The notes: generated by a model not told the origin, from the sequence alone. DNA of 64,000 nucleotides from Flavobacterium coralii (GCF_019891545.1 NZ_JAHDIU010000006.1:62001-126000); one strand, 5' to 3'. Positions 43,878 through 52,713 are shown, numbered from the stretch's first letter. Translations and numbers: made by a program.

Positions 43878-45151
43878 TATTCTTCTGATTTTAAAACTGC
43901 TTTTACTAAACCTTTATAAGCGTTTTCAGTCATCACAATTCCCGCATCCACCAAATCGCCAATGGCTAAGGCAATACCGCCCAATGACATAATGTTGAGT
44001 GAAATGCCAAACATTTTCACGAACATAAAGCCAATCAGCACCGACAAGGGAATGGTAACAATGGCCACTACTGCGCTTCGCACATGGAAAAGAAAAATCA
44101 GCACCACTAATGAAACCACAATAATTTCTTCCCACAACGCCTCTTTCAATGTTGCAATGGCAGCTTCAATTAAATTGCTACGGTCGTAAGCAATTTTAAT
44201 CTTCACTCCGGGAGGCAAACCTTTTTCCACATCGCCTAACCTTTCTTTTACACGGTCAATCACTTCTTTTGCATTTTCGCCATATCTGGCAACCACCACA
44301 CCGCCCACTACTTCGCCTTCGCCGTTTTCTTCTACAATTCCCAATCGGATGTCGCTGCTCATTTGTACATCGGCAACATCTTTCAGCTTGATGGGAATGG
44401 ATTTATTTGAGCCAACGGAAATTTCTTCTATATCCCGGATGTCTTTGATATAACCTAATCCTCTAATCATATAACCCATACGGTTCATTTCATAGATACT
44501 TCCTCCAACGTCACGATTGTTGGCTTTAAGGGCATTTGCCACATCCATTGCTGAAATGTTGTAGTAAATAAGTTTGTTGGGATTGACGCTCACCTGATAT
44601 TGTTTTTGGAAACCTCCGAAAGAGGCCACCTCGCTCACACCTTCTACATTCTGCATTGCAAATTTTACATACCAGTCCTGCACTGCACGGAGTTCGCCCA
44701 AATCGTAACCATCGCCCTGAAGCGTGTACCAAAAAACATGACCCACGCCTGTTCCATCGGGACCGAGAGTGGGAGTTACCCCTTGTGGTAATGCTTTTTG
44801 AGCGAAGTTCAACCGCTCCAAAACACGGGTTCTTGCCCAATAGATTTCTGCATCGTCATTAAATACAACAAAGATGAAACTCATGCCAAACATAGATGCT
44901 GCACGAATGGCCTTAACGTTGGGAATACCCTGCAAGTTGGAAACCAAAGGGTAGGTAATCTGGTCTTCCATGATTTGGGGGTTACGTCCCATCCATTCGG
45001 TGTAAACGATGACCTGATTTTCGGAAAGGTCGGGGATGGCATCAACCGGTGTGGTCATTACCGACCATACGCCCCCAACCACAATCAGCAGTATGCCTAT
45101 CCACACGAAAAAGCGGTTGTGCGTTGACCATGAAATAATTTTCTCTATCAT
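43877..45151 (-). CDS. CusA-type RND pump, N-terminal part (split gene)
   Basis: The protein has 424 residues. It starts with the first transmembrane helix (FVWIGILLIVVGGVWSVMTT), has the first porter region (TYPLVSNLQGIPNVKAIRAA) and ends in the cytoplasmic loop after TM4 (GDLVDAGIVMTENAYKGLVK then AVLKSEE). Homologous pumps continue through this loop into the next part. CusA spans about 1050 residues, close to the sum of both parts here (1063). It overlaps the CopB-type ATPase gene by four bases. The metal-binding Met ligands of CusA lie in the second part. The slippery heptamer T-TTA-AAA lies 9 bases before the stop. Confidence 0.85.
   Translation of the reverse strand: MIEKIISWSTHNRFFVWIGILLIVVGGVWSVMTTPVDAIPDLSENQVIVYTEWMGRNPQIMEDQITYPLVSNLQGIPNVKAIRAASMFGMSFIFVVFNDDAEIYWARTRVLERLNFAQKALPQGVTPTLGPDGTGVGHVFWYTLQGDGYDLGELRAVQDWYVKFAMQNVEGVSEVASFGGFQKQYQVSVNPNKLIYYNISAMDVANALKANNRDVGGSIYEMNRMGYMIRGLGYIKDIRDIEEISVGSNKSIPIKLKDVADVQMSSDIRLGIVEENGEGEVVGGVVVARYGENAKEVIDRVKERLGDVEKGLPPGVKIKIAYDRSNLIEAAIATLKEALWEEIIVVSLVVLIFLFHVRSAVVAIVTIPLSVLIGFMFVKMFGISLNIMSLGGIALAIGDLVDAGIVMTENAYKGLVKAVLKSEE
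43889..43895 (-). promoter_or_regulatory. Slippery heptamer T-TTA-AAA before the CusA stop
   Basis: In the minus-strand RNA, codons TTA-AAA preceded by T form an X-XXY-YYZ heptamer in the zero frame. A -1 slip enters the frame of the next gene without a stop (reading I-R-R-I then its start Met), so a joined CusA of normal length results. No strong downstream hairpin was identified by eye. Confidence 0.45.
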
Positions 45152-47271
45152 GACAGTCTCCTTTTTAAAAGTTGGGAATTAATCGCTACTACTATCGTAC
45201 TTACGCTCATCAATACCGCACCCATTGCTGGGCTTAAAACAAAATTTGGATAGAATATACCTGCTGCAAGTGGTATTGCCACCACGTTGTAGCCAACCGC
45301 CCATATCAGGTTCTGTATCATTTTCTTGTAGGTAAGTCTGCCAAAGTCAATCAGTTTGACCACATCCCTCGGGTCGCTGTCCACCAATATGATATCGGCT
45401 GTTTCGGCAGCCACGTCCGTACCGGAACCCACGGCAATTCCAACATCTGCCTGTGCCAGTGCAGGTGCATCATTTACACCATCACCAGTCATTGCTACGA
45501 TTTCGCCTTTTGCCTGAAACTCCTTTACTTTCTCCTGCTTGTTATGCGGAAGCACATTGGCCAAATACCCGTCCATACCCAATTTTCCGGCTACGGCAGC
45601 AGCAATCCTGTCGTTGTCCCCGGTGAGCAGAAAGGACTTGATGCCCATTTTTTTGAGTTCCTCAATCGCCTGTGCCGAACCCTCACGGATGCTGTCTGCC
45701 AAAGTAATGATGCCGATTACCCTGTCATCAATGAGGACAAAGTTGACCGTTTCGGCTTCCTGATTGATTTCGCTTGGTATTTCCGGCAGGGAAAGGTGGT
45801 TTTCGGTGAAATAATTCGGGCCGCCAGCTACGATATTTTTGCCGTTCACGACACCTTTTACACCTATGCCCTGCATATAGCTAAAGTTTTCAGATTTCCA
45901 TAAGGCAAGGCTCTTTTCTTTCAATGTAGCCATAATGCCTTTAGCAATATGGTGTTCCGAATTTTGCTGTACTGCGGCAGCATACTGGATAACCTCATCG
46001 GCATTATATTCATCCGTTAACGGTATAACCTTTTCTACTGCATGGGAACCTTTGGTGAGTGTACCAGTCTTATCAAAAATGACGGTGGAAAGTTTGCGGG
46101 TGGTTTCAAATGCCGTACGGTTGCGGATGAGCAGGCCATTGGTCGCCGAAAGCGTTGTGGAAATGGCGACCACCAACGGGATAGCCACGCCCAATGCGTG
46201 CGGGCAGGCCGTTACCATCACCGTCACCATTCTTTCAAGCGCAAAGGCAATATCTCCACTGCTTGCATACCAATAGGCAAATGTGCCTATGCCAACGGCA
46301 ATGGCAATAAAGGTGAGCCATTTGGCAACTTTGTCCGCAAGGTTCTGTGTATTAGACTTGGTAGCCTGCGCTTCCTGCACAAGATTGATAACCCTGTTCA
46401 GGTAGCTGTCTTTTCCCACGGCTGTTACCTTGACTTTCAGCGCACCATCGCCATTGATAGAGCCTGCGATGACCTTTCCGTCTTTTTCCTTTTTTACGGG
46501 AACACTTTCTCCGGTAAGCATACTCTCGTTGATATACGAAAGCCCCTCCAGTACCAATCCATCGGCTGGAATTTTTTCACCCGGTTTTATGATAGCCGTT
46601 TCACCGCTTTGCAGGTCTTCGAGCTTTATCTTTACGGCTTCTCCGCCACGTTCCACGGTAACATCGTTGGGCAGCAAAGCCACCAATGACTGCAATGCCC
46701 GTGAAGCAGCCATTTGGGAACGCATTTCCAGCCAATGCCCTAACAGCATGATGTCAATAAGGGTTGCCAGTTCCCAAAAGAAGTCCATACCCTGCAAGCC
46801 AAATACAACGGCTACGGAATAGACATAGGCTACGGATATGGCAATGGCGACAAGGGTCATCATGCCTATGGCCTTGGCTTTTATCTCGCCAATCATTCCT
46901 TTTAGGAATGGCAAGCCTCCATAGCTATAAATCACCGTACCCAATGCCAGCAGCACATATTTATCGCCATTGAAAACAAGGGAGAAACCTAACCATTGCT
47001 GTATCATGTGCGACAGGAGCAGGATAGGGATTGTAATGACAAGGCTTATCCAAAAACGTGTGAGGAAATCGCCTGTATGATGTCCCTCATGTTTATTAAA
47101 GTTTTCATCAGCATGGCCATGTTGAGAATGCCCGGAATGCCCATGTTCTGATGTGTGTTCATGAGAAGCTGACGTACCGCCAACGTGAACCAATGCCATG
47201 CCACAAAGAGGGCATTTGCCTGGTTCGTCTTTTAGCACCTGCGGGTGCATAGGACACGTGTATTTTTTCAT
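45148..47271 (-). CDS. copB: CopB-type copper-translocating P-ATPase
   Basis: The protein has 707 residues. The N-terminal heavy-metal-binding domain (YTCPMHPQV...CPLCGM, 4-24) is followed by a His-rich segment (HEHTSEHGHSGHSQHGHADE). Eight transmembrane helices and the membrane motif TACPHALG (CPH, about 355-362) mark the CopB (P1B-3) class. The phosphorylation site is IFDKTGTLTKGSH, and MTGDGVNDAPALAQADVGIA supplies the hinge. CPH and the His-rich N-terminus point to Cu(II)/Cu(I) or Ag(I) export. It overlaps the CusA-N gene by four bases and follows the small PRPP-synthetase-like gene by 18. The symbol is given for the class. Exact orthology is not shown. Confidence 0.9.
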   Translation of the reverse strand: MKKYTCPMHPQVLKDEPGKCPLCGMALVHVGGTSASHEHTSEHGHSGHSQHGHADENFNKHEGHHTGDFLTRFWISLVITIPILLLSHMIQQWLGFSLVFNGDKYVLLALGTVIYSYGGLPFLKGMIGEIKAKAIGMMTLVAIAISVAYVYSVAVVFGLQGMDFFWELATLIDIMLLGHWLEMRSQMAASRALQSLVALLPNDVTVERGGEAVKIKLEDLQSGETAIIKPGEKIPADGLVLEGLSYINESMLTGESVPVKKEKDGKVIAGSINGDGALKVKVTAVGKDSYLNRVINLVQEAQATKSNTQNLADKVAKWLTFIAIAVGIGTFAYWYASSGDIAFALERMVTVMVTACPHALGVAIPLVVAISTTLSATNGLLIRNRTAFETTRKLSTVIFDKTGTLTKGSHAVEKVIPLTDEYNADEVIQYAAAVQQNSEHHIAKGIMATLKEKSLALWKSENFSYMQGIGVKGVVNGKNIVAGGPNYFTENHLSLPEIPSEINQEAETVNFVLIDDRVIGIITLADSIREGSAQAIEELKKMGIKSFLLTGDNDRIAAAVAGKLGMDGYLANVLPHNKQEKVKEFQAKGEIVAMTGDGVNDAPALAQADVGIAVGSGTDVAAETADIILVDSDPRDVVKLIDFGRLTYKKMIQNLIWAVGYNVVAIPLAAGIFYPNFVLSPAMGAVLMSVSTIVVAINSQLLKRRLS

Positions 47272-47289
47272 AACAAGGGATTTTAAAAG

Positions 47290-47595
47290 TTATGTTGCAT
47301 TTAATTTTTTTACCATCTCATGGGACATTTCTTCAGCATAAGTACCATAGGCATCAACAAGTACCCCTTTGCTCTTACCGTCATTGGACGATATGGCATA
47401 AATCACGGCATTGTTATCAGGACTACTGTCGAGGCTTTCAAACCTATGAGTTTCCGTAACCGTAAAATCCTCCGGTTTTAGTTTCAGGCTCTTTGACGCA
47501 CAGTAAAGGCAGTCCGGCAACAGACTAAAGTCCATACTGTACCCACGCTGTCTTAGGTCTTTAAGTGCCTGCACCATGTCATTGTACTGTACCAT
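47290..47595 (-). CDS. Small protein annotated as phosphoribosylpyrophosphate synthetase-like
   Basis: The 101-residue protein matches a small Bacteroidota family usually labelled phosphoribosylpyrophosphate synthetase-like (ALKDLRQRGYSMDFSLLPDC, FESLDSSPDNNAVIYAISSN, GVLVDAYGTYAEEM) by remembered sequence pattern. It lacks the PRPP synthetase catalytic domains and is far too short, so enzyme activity is unlikely. It often occurs in metal-resistance operons and might bind metal through CLYC and the acidic patch. The gene lies between the HMA-DUF3347 and CopB-type genes with 14- and 18-base gaps. Confidence 0.7.
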   Translation of the reverse strand: MVQYNDMVQALKDLRQRGYSMDFSLLPDCLYCASKSLKLKPEDFTVTETHRFESLDSSPDNNAVIYAISSNDGKSKGVLVDAYGTYAEEMSHEMVKKLNAT

Positions 47596-47609
47596 AGCTT
47601 TCAGACCTG

Positions 47610-48485
47610 TTATTTAATGGTTTCGACCGTACTGCCGCAGGTAAGCATCTGTGAGCCGTAATATGGATTTTTAACGGCATTCTCTTTACTTAGCCAATTG
47701 GCTCCCTTACCTCCATTGTACATAGGACAGTGCTGGTAATAAACGGGGGTGTCCTGTTTAGACACTTTAGCCAGTGTGTAGATGCTTCCCGAAAGTGCCG
47801 CAAAAGCACTTCTTTGTTTTGCAACGTCTTTTGATTTTGAAATGCTTTCCGCATTGGCCGTTAAGTCCTGCATTACTTTCATCCAAGCCGTATGTTCCTC
47901 TGCCGATAGCTTATTCATATCGACTGCTTTAAGGGATGTAGCCAATTCAGCGGCTTTGGCAGATGCGGTCGCTGCATCGGTTTTTATCAAAGCATCTTTC
48001 ACTGAAAAGTAGTTGTCAAATACAGCCTTTAGCTGTGATTGGTTTTGGGCTGCATCTTTGTTAGCTGCCATTTGGCTATGGTCGTGATTGCCATGTCCGG
48101 CATTCATGTCCATTCCCGCCTCCTTGTTTTTGGCAACCGTCTTCACTGGTCTATCATACTGGCAGCAACCAGCCAGTTTAGCATATGCGTCATCCGGCGC
48201 ACGGAACTTCTCACTGTCATAACCAGCCAAAGCGATACGTTTCAGGATTTCATCCTGATTTGTTTTGTCGCCGTCATAGGTGAGCGTAGCCATCTTGGTA
48301 TCTTTGTTCCAGTCCACACTGGCTACCTTTTTTACGTTACCTGCTTTTTCGATGGTGGTTTTGCACATACCACAATTGCCATAAATCTTTACGGTTTCTG
48401 TTTTCGCATTCTTGATTTGTGCGAAGCCGTTTATTGATGATAGTAATACGGCGATTACCATCACTATTTTTGATAATGATTTCAT
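47610..48485 (-). CDS. HMA plus DUF3347 fusion, periplasmic copper chaperone
   Basis: The protein has 291 residues. The signal peptide ends at INGFAQ. An HMA domain (residues 30-110) carries the metal site GNCGMCKTTIEKAG (Cys38 and Cys41), then Met/His-rich linker DMNAGHGNHDHSQM and a DUF3347 domain (about 150-291; HCPMYNGGKGANWL, NPYYGSQMLTCG). The HMA core IVEKAG-type order matches mercury/copper-binding domains. It is the first gene of the large efflux operon and probably delivers or binds copper in the periplasm. Compare the DUF3347-only paralogues at 29255 and 30839. Confidence 0.9.
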   Translation of the reverse strand: MKSLSKIVMVIAVLLSSINGFAQIKNAKTETVKIYGNCGMCKTTIEKAGNVKKVASVDWNKDTKMATLTYDGDKTNQDEILKRIALAGYDSEKFRAPDDAYAKLAGCCQYDRPVKTVAKNKEAGMDMNAGHGNHDHSQMAANKDAAQNQSQLKAVFDNYFSVKDALIKTDAATASAKAAELATSLKAVDMNKLSAEEHTAWMKVMQDLTANAESISKSKDVAKQRSAFAALSGSIYTLAKVSKQDTPVYYQHCPMYNGGKGANWLSKENAVKNPYYGSQMLTCGSTVETIK

Positions 48486-48600
48486 AATAATTACATTTTG
48501 AGAAACGGGGGATTGATAAGCCCATTTCTGTTTTAAATTTTAAATAAATGATACAAATAGGGGATTTGCAAAAGCCGGAACAGCTTTTGACAAGGCACAC

Positions 48601-48620
48601 CTATGGCTGTCAAGCCATAG
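48601..48620. repeat. Perfect 8-bp hairpin after the Cys-rich protein gene
   Basis: CTATGGCT and AGCCATAG flank a 4-base loop immediately after the stop codon of 48623..49033. It may end that transcript, though no U-run follows on its strand. Confidence 0.5.
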
Positions 48621-48622
48621 TT

Positions 48623-49033
48623 TTAGCTTATTTTAGGCGGTAGCCAGAGAGCGTAAAAGCCAGAAGAATAATAGGCTTGTTCAAAAGAAAACTCCCGTTT
48701 TTTTATTATGGCTAATTGAGTGTTTGCCACTACCTCCATAATGCCTACAAGATTAGGCGAAGTTTGCGGTGAAACGCACCGGCAGGAACTGTGCTTGCAT
48801 TTGCCCCCACAATCTTTACCGTGCTTGCATTTCGCGCAAGGCTTCCCATTGCAGCAGGCCTTATGATCAGGTTTTGCCGATTGTTTCTTGGAGCAGGATG
48901 ATGAATGTGTCGTTTTGGACGAGTGTTCCGTCTTAACTGACCCTTTGGAACAGGCAAGCCCTTGTGTGGGAACAAGGAAAAGCCCCAAACAAAACAAGAG
49001 AGTTATGCCTATATGTGTTCTAAAGTACTTCAA
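48623..49033 (-). CDS. Secreted Cys/Lys/His-rich protein, probable metal binder
   Basis: The protein has 136 residues. A signal peptide (HIGITLLFCLGLFLVPTQGLA) is followed by a Cys/Lys/Ser-rich region with clustered pairs (KACCNGKPCAKCKHGKDCGG, KCKHSSCRC) and a hydrophobic-to-basic C-terminus (LAIIKKREFSFEQAYYSSGF). The Cys spacing resembles metallothionein-like or scavenger proteins, but I do not recognise a family. It lies in the copper cluster between CopZ-like and DUF3347 genes. Metal binding is inferred from Cys density and context. Confidence 0.65.
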   Translation of the reverse strand: MKYFRTHIGITLLFCLGLFLVPTQGLACSKGSVKTEHSSKTTHSSSCSKKQSAKPDHKACCNGKPCAKCKHGKDCGGKCKHSSCRCVSPQTSPNLVGIMEVVANTQLAIIKKREFSFEQAYYSSGFYALWLPPKIS

Positions 49034-49153
49034 TACAACAAATTTACAAATAAGTTAATCTTTCTGATAGATTTCTTTATCTTTTTTTGATATTCGATGT
49101 AAAAAATTCAATTAAGCTTCATTCTTCCTGCTATATACAGGTTTTAGTAAGGT

Positions 49154-49375
49154 CTACTGAGGCAAAGGTTCTATTTTAAAGCCGGCCCTTTGAACCGTCT
49201 GCATCACCTGCTCCTGAGATATACCCTCGGATTTAACTGTCAGCACCTTGTCTTTATTTTGCGTATCAACTTCCCAGTGGCAGACACCTTCAGCATCATT
49301 CAAAAATGGAGTTACCTTCGCCACACATCCCCCGCAGTTGATATTTGTCTTAAATAGAAATTCCTTGTTGTCCAT
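49154..49375 (-). CDS. CopZ-like HMA copper chaperone
   Basis: The 73-residue single HMA domain has FKTNINCGGCVAKVTPFLND, with the CxxC metal site (Cys14, Cys17), and the beta-strand order of Atx1/CopZ chaperones. There is no signal peptide, so it is cytosolic. It is likely to deliver Cu(I) to the CopA-type ATPase encoded upstream on the same strand (49474..51693), which has its own HMA domain. It follows that gene by 98 bases. Confidence 0.85.
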   Translation of the reverse strand: MDNKEFLFKTNINCGGCVAKVTPFLNDAEGVCHWEVDTQNKDKVLTVKSEGISQEQVMQTVQRAGFKIEPLPQ

Positions 49376-49473
49376 CGGTTATAATTTATAGATTATCTTG
49401 TCCCACAAATTTCAGCACTTAATCACGCCTCATCATTGTGAAAATTCTTCTTTGATTTGTGACATTTAATGTT

Positions 49474-51693
49474 TTATTTTTTCAGCTTTAGGCGTAAGCT
49501 GTTAGACACCACGCTTACGCTGCTGAGCGCCATCGCAGCTCCTGCGACCATAGGATCCAGCAGGAAACCGTTCACCGGGTATAAAATCCCAGCTGCTATA
49601 GGGATGCCGATCAAGTTGTATATAAATGCCCAAAACAGGTTTTGCCTAATTGTAGCTACGATCTTTTCTGACAAACGTATGGCCTGTGGTATCCTTGTAA
49701 GGTCCGACGAAATGATGGTCATCTTGGCTACGTCCATTGCGATGTCTGCACCTTTGCCCATCGCGATACTTATATCGGCTGTCGCAAGTGCAGCGCTGTC
49801 ATTGATACCATCGCCCACCATTGCCACTACCTTTCCTTTACCTTGCAGTTCTTTGATAAAATCGGCTTTCTGCTGTGGCAATACCTCGGCCTTGTAATGC
49901 CGTAGGCCGGTTTGTTCTGAGATTGACCTGGCCGTAGCGTGGTTATCGCCCGTCAACATGTAAAGCTCAATTCCCATTCCCTGCATCTGTCGGACGGCCA
50001 TGGCAGAAGTTTCTTTAACCTTATCCGATATGCCGATTACACATAAGGCTTGTCTGCTATCGGCAAACCATATAACCGTAACCGATAGTTTATCCCATTC
50101 CTCAGCTTGCTTTTGCAGGCTCACATCAATACGGATATTATTTTCTTCTAACAGCCTTTTACTGCCTGCAAAGTAGTTTTCGTTATTGTGCCGGGCATTG
50201 ATCCCCTTACCTGTTATGCTTTCAAAGTTGGATAAAGGAATCGTTGGAAGATCACCAAAGTGGTTAACCACTGCTCCTGCCAAAGGATGCTCGGAGCGCT
50301 TTTCCATGCTCAAAAGGACATTTTTTGATGTATCATCATTATCCAGCCACACAATGTTCATAACAAGTGGCTTTCCTTCTGTAATAGTCCCCGTTTTGTC
50401 AAGTACCACGGCAGTAACTCGTTTCGCCAACTCAAGGCTTTCGGCATCTTTTATAAGTATCCCATTCTCTGCGCCTTTACCAACACCAACCATAATGGCA
50501 GTGGGAGTCGCCAACCCCAATGCGCAGGGGCAGGCTATTATAAGAACGGTAATAGCTGCCTGTAACCCCTGTACTATGCCGTTTTCACCACCTAACACCC
50601 ACCATAGCATAAAGGTAACGGTTGCAATACCCATCACCGCGGGAACAAAAATGCCTGCAATTTTATCCACCAGTTTCTGCACGGGTGCTTTGCTGCCTTG
50701 GGCATCCTGCACCATTTTTATTATGTGTGCAAGCATGGTTTCTTTCCCTACGTTTATCGCCTTGAACTCAAAAGCGCCCCGTTGGTTAATCGTACCTGCG
50801 AATACCTTTTCGGCTATCTTTTTGGCTACCGGTATAGGCTCTCCGCTTAACATACTTTCGTCCACATACGACGTTCCCGAGGTCACTATACCATCCACCG
50901 CTATCTTTTCGCCCGGTTTCACCTGTATGACATCGCCAGGGATTACCTGGTCAAGAGGAGTCTGCCGAAGCGATCCATCTGCGAGCACTACCGTAACAGT
51001 TTTTGGCTGTAGGCCCATCAGCTTCCTGATGGCCGAGGAGGTGCTTCCTTTAGCCCTTTCTTCCAAAAGCTTACCAAGCAGGATAAATGCGATGACAACC
51101 GCTGCTGCTTCAAAATAGACGTGCGCATGCAAGCCTCTCTTGTGCCAAAAGGCCGGAAATAACATATTGAAAACACTGAACAGGTAAGCAATGCCGGTGC
51201 TGAGCGCTACCAATGTATCCATATTGGCAGAGCGGTATTTTGCCTGCTTCCATGCATTGATGAAAAAGTCCCTACCCAGCCAAATTACGACAGGAGTAGA
51301 AAATACCCACATCATCTCATTCGCATAGGGCATATCCATAGCGAACATCCCTAGTACTACTACGGGTAACGAGAAAAGGACAGCCCAGAAAGCTTTTTTC
51401 TTAAGTTGTGTATACTTTTGGGCATAAATCGCTTCTAATGCCTCCTGCCTTTGTTCCTCATCTTCCAGCAATAGGTCGTAACCCACAGACTGCACCGCCT
51501 TTTGCAGTTGGATGACATCTGTTCTGCCGGGTTCAAATTCGACTGTCAAATTTCCCGTAGCATAGTTCACTGAAGCGCTCTTGACACCCGGTTGAAAGTT
51601 AACGATACTTTCAGCGCTTGCCGCGCAGGAAGCGCAAGTCATACCCAGAACAGGGAACACCTGTTTTATAGTATAAAGGTCATTTGCTGCCAT
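49474..51693 (-). CDS. copA: CopA-type Cu(I)-exporting P-ATPase
   Basis: The protein has 739 residues. One N-terminal HMA domain (GMTCASC, 17-23) is followed by eight transmembrane helices with the CPC motif ACPCALGLATPT (about 387-398), phosphorylation site LDKTGTITEGKP (about 429) and MVGDGINDSAALATADISIA. This is the P1B-1 Cu(I)/Ag(I) class and is complete. It exports cytosolic copper to the periplasm. The regulator gene 51778..52347 lies 84 bases upstream. A motif upstream of this gene (51708-51727) resembles one upstream of the regulator, suggesting joint control. Confidence 0.95.
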   Translation of the reverse strand: MAANDLYTIKQVFPVLGMTCASCAASAESIVNFQPGVKSASVNYATGNLTVEFEPGRTDVIQLQKAVQSVGYDLLLEDEEQRQEALEAIYAQKYTQLKKKAFWAVLFSLPVVVLGMFAMDMPYANEMMWVFSTPVVIWLGRDFFINAWKQAKYRSANMDTLVALSTGIAYLFSVFNMLFPAFWHKRGLHAHVYFEAAAVVIAFILLGKLLEERAKGSTSSAIRKLMGLQPKTVTVVLADGSLRQTPLDQVIPGDVIQVKPGEKIAVDGIVTSGTSYVDESMLSGEPIPVAKKIAEKVFAGTINQRGAFEFKAINVGKETMLAHIIKMVQDAQGSKAPVQKLVDKIAGIFVPAVMGIATVTFMLWWVLGGENGIVQGLQAAITVLIIACPCALGLATPTAIMVGVGKGAENGILIKDAESLELAKRVTAVVLDKTGTITEGKPLVMNIVWLDNDDTSKNVLLSMEKRSEHPLAGAVVNHFGDLPTIPLSNFESITGKGINARHNNENYFAGSKRLLEENNIRIDVSLQKQAEEWDKLSVTVIWFADSRQALCVIGISDKVKETSAMAVRQMQGMGIELYMLTGDNHATARSISEQTGLRHYKAEVLPQQKADFIKELQGKGKVVAMVGDGINDSAALATADISIAMGKGADIAMDVAKMTIISSDLTRIPQAIRLSEKIVATIRQNLFWAFIYNLIGIPIAAGILYPVNGFLLDPMVAGAAMALSSVSVVSNSLRLKLKK

Positions 51694-51777
51694 ATTTTGC
51701 TTGGTTTAATTACCCTGCAAATTTGGCTACGGCATCCTTGTCGTTTATTGTGGAATTCTTTAATTGATTTGTAACTT

Positions 51778-52347
51778 TTATAAACTATCCAGGGGCCTTC
51801 TTTTCTCTTCCTTTACCTGTTTGAAATGGCTCGGCGTGAGTCCGGTCACTTTTTTAAACTGGTTGCTCAGGTATCCAACGCTGGAGTAATTCAGGCGGAA
51901 GGCAATCTCACTCAATGACAATTCGTCGTACACCAGGAGTTCCTTTACCTTTTCTATTCTCTGCGCAATGTAGTACTTCTCGATTGTAGTGCCCTCCACT
52001 TCTGAAAAAAGACTGGATAAGTAATTGTAGTCGTGATTCAGCTCATCCTTAAGCACATCTGACAAATTGGTCTTCAATTCACCCTGGTGGTAGTGCACCA
52101 AATGGATTATTGTGTTTTTTATTTTTTCAATAATCTTGCCCTTTTTGTCATCTATAAGGGCAAATCCTAGGGAGATCAGGATATCTTTCAGCTTTTCCCT
52201 TTCCGTGACTGAAAGCTCATTTTCCAATGCAGCTTCGCCCAATCGTACATATTTTGTCTTCAGGCCAAGTTTACCGAGTTCGTTTTCTACCACCATGATA
52301 CAGCGGTTGCAAACCATATTTTTTATATATAATGTTGTCATTGGCAC
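51778..52347 (-). CDS. AraC-family regulator with N-terminal HMA-like copper sensor
   Basis: The protein has 189 residues. Residues 1-75 look like an HMA domain with CNRC (Cys13, Cys16; IKNMVCNRCIMVVENELGKL). The C-terminal half is an AraC-type HTH (LSLSEIAFRLNYSSVGYLSN; FKKVTGLTPSHFK). This combination is widespread in Bacteroidota copper loci and would switch copA and other efflux genes in response to metal bound by the CxxC site. It sits just upstream of copA on the same strand. The start at the first Met is used. A start two codons later (MTTLY) is equally plausible. Confidence 0.85.
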   Translation of the reverse strand: MPMTTLYIKNMVCNRCIMVVENELGKLGLKTKYVRLGEAALENELSVTEREKLKDILISLGFALIDDKKGKIIEKIKNTIIHLVHYHQGELKTNLSDVLKDELNHDYNYLSSLFSEVEGTTIEKYYIAQRIEKVKELLVYDELSLSEIAFRLNYSSVGYLSNQFKKVTGLTPSHFKQVKEEKRRPLDSL

Positions 52348-52361
52348 TCCTAATTTACCTG

Positions 52362-52369
52362 CAAAATTA
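52362..52369 (-). promoter_or_regulatory. Putative -7 element of the copper regulator
   Basis: TAATTTTG (minus strand) matches the Bacteroidota TAnnTTTG -7 consensus, 15 bases upstream of the regulator's start codon. The adjacent TTTGCAGG-TAA sequence recurs upstream of copA (51708-51727). No clear TTG -33 element is present at the usual distance. Confidence 0.3.
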
Positions 52370-52684
52370 CGATTTTAAGGTTTTAATTTACGTAGTTAAG
52401 ATGCCAGCGCCAGTTTGTTGACGCATTTCTAATTTGCATTTGATTATTATGATTACTCAGATGGCAGTCATAAAATATACAATTATGAAATACCAATGGA
52501 CAAGAATTGGTTTCAAACTTTTATAGTTTTAAAAATCTACAATACCACTAAAAAGAAGTATAGAAAATTGTTTACTCCACTGAAAGGAAAAGAATACACA
52601 TATGAATTAGAATATGCCGGAGGGCAAATGCTGCAAATCCAAAAAAAATTATGGGAGCGCAATGATTTTCGTTATCCACGTTGG

Positions 52685-52713
52685 AAACCAGTTCTTTTAG
52701 GGCTGGTTTTTTT
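52685..52713 (+). terminator. Plus-strand terminator in a gene-poor gap
   Basis: AAACCAG and CTGGTTT flank an 11-base loop and a run of seven T, typical of an intrinsic terminator read on the plus strand. No convincing plus-strand gene precedes it. The open frame from 52496 runs through it. A small transcript of about 250-300 bases, divergent from the copper regulator, is possible. Confidence 0.6.

Noticed and set aside
47290-47595. True phosphoribosylpyrophosphate synthetase
   Set aside because: The protein is about 100 residues and lacks the PRPP-binding and catalytic motifs of the real enzyme, which has over 300 residues.
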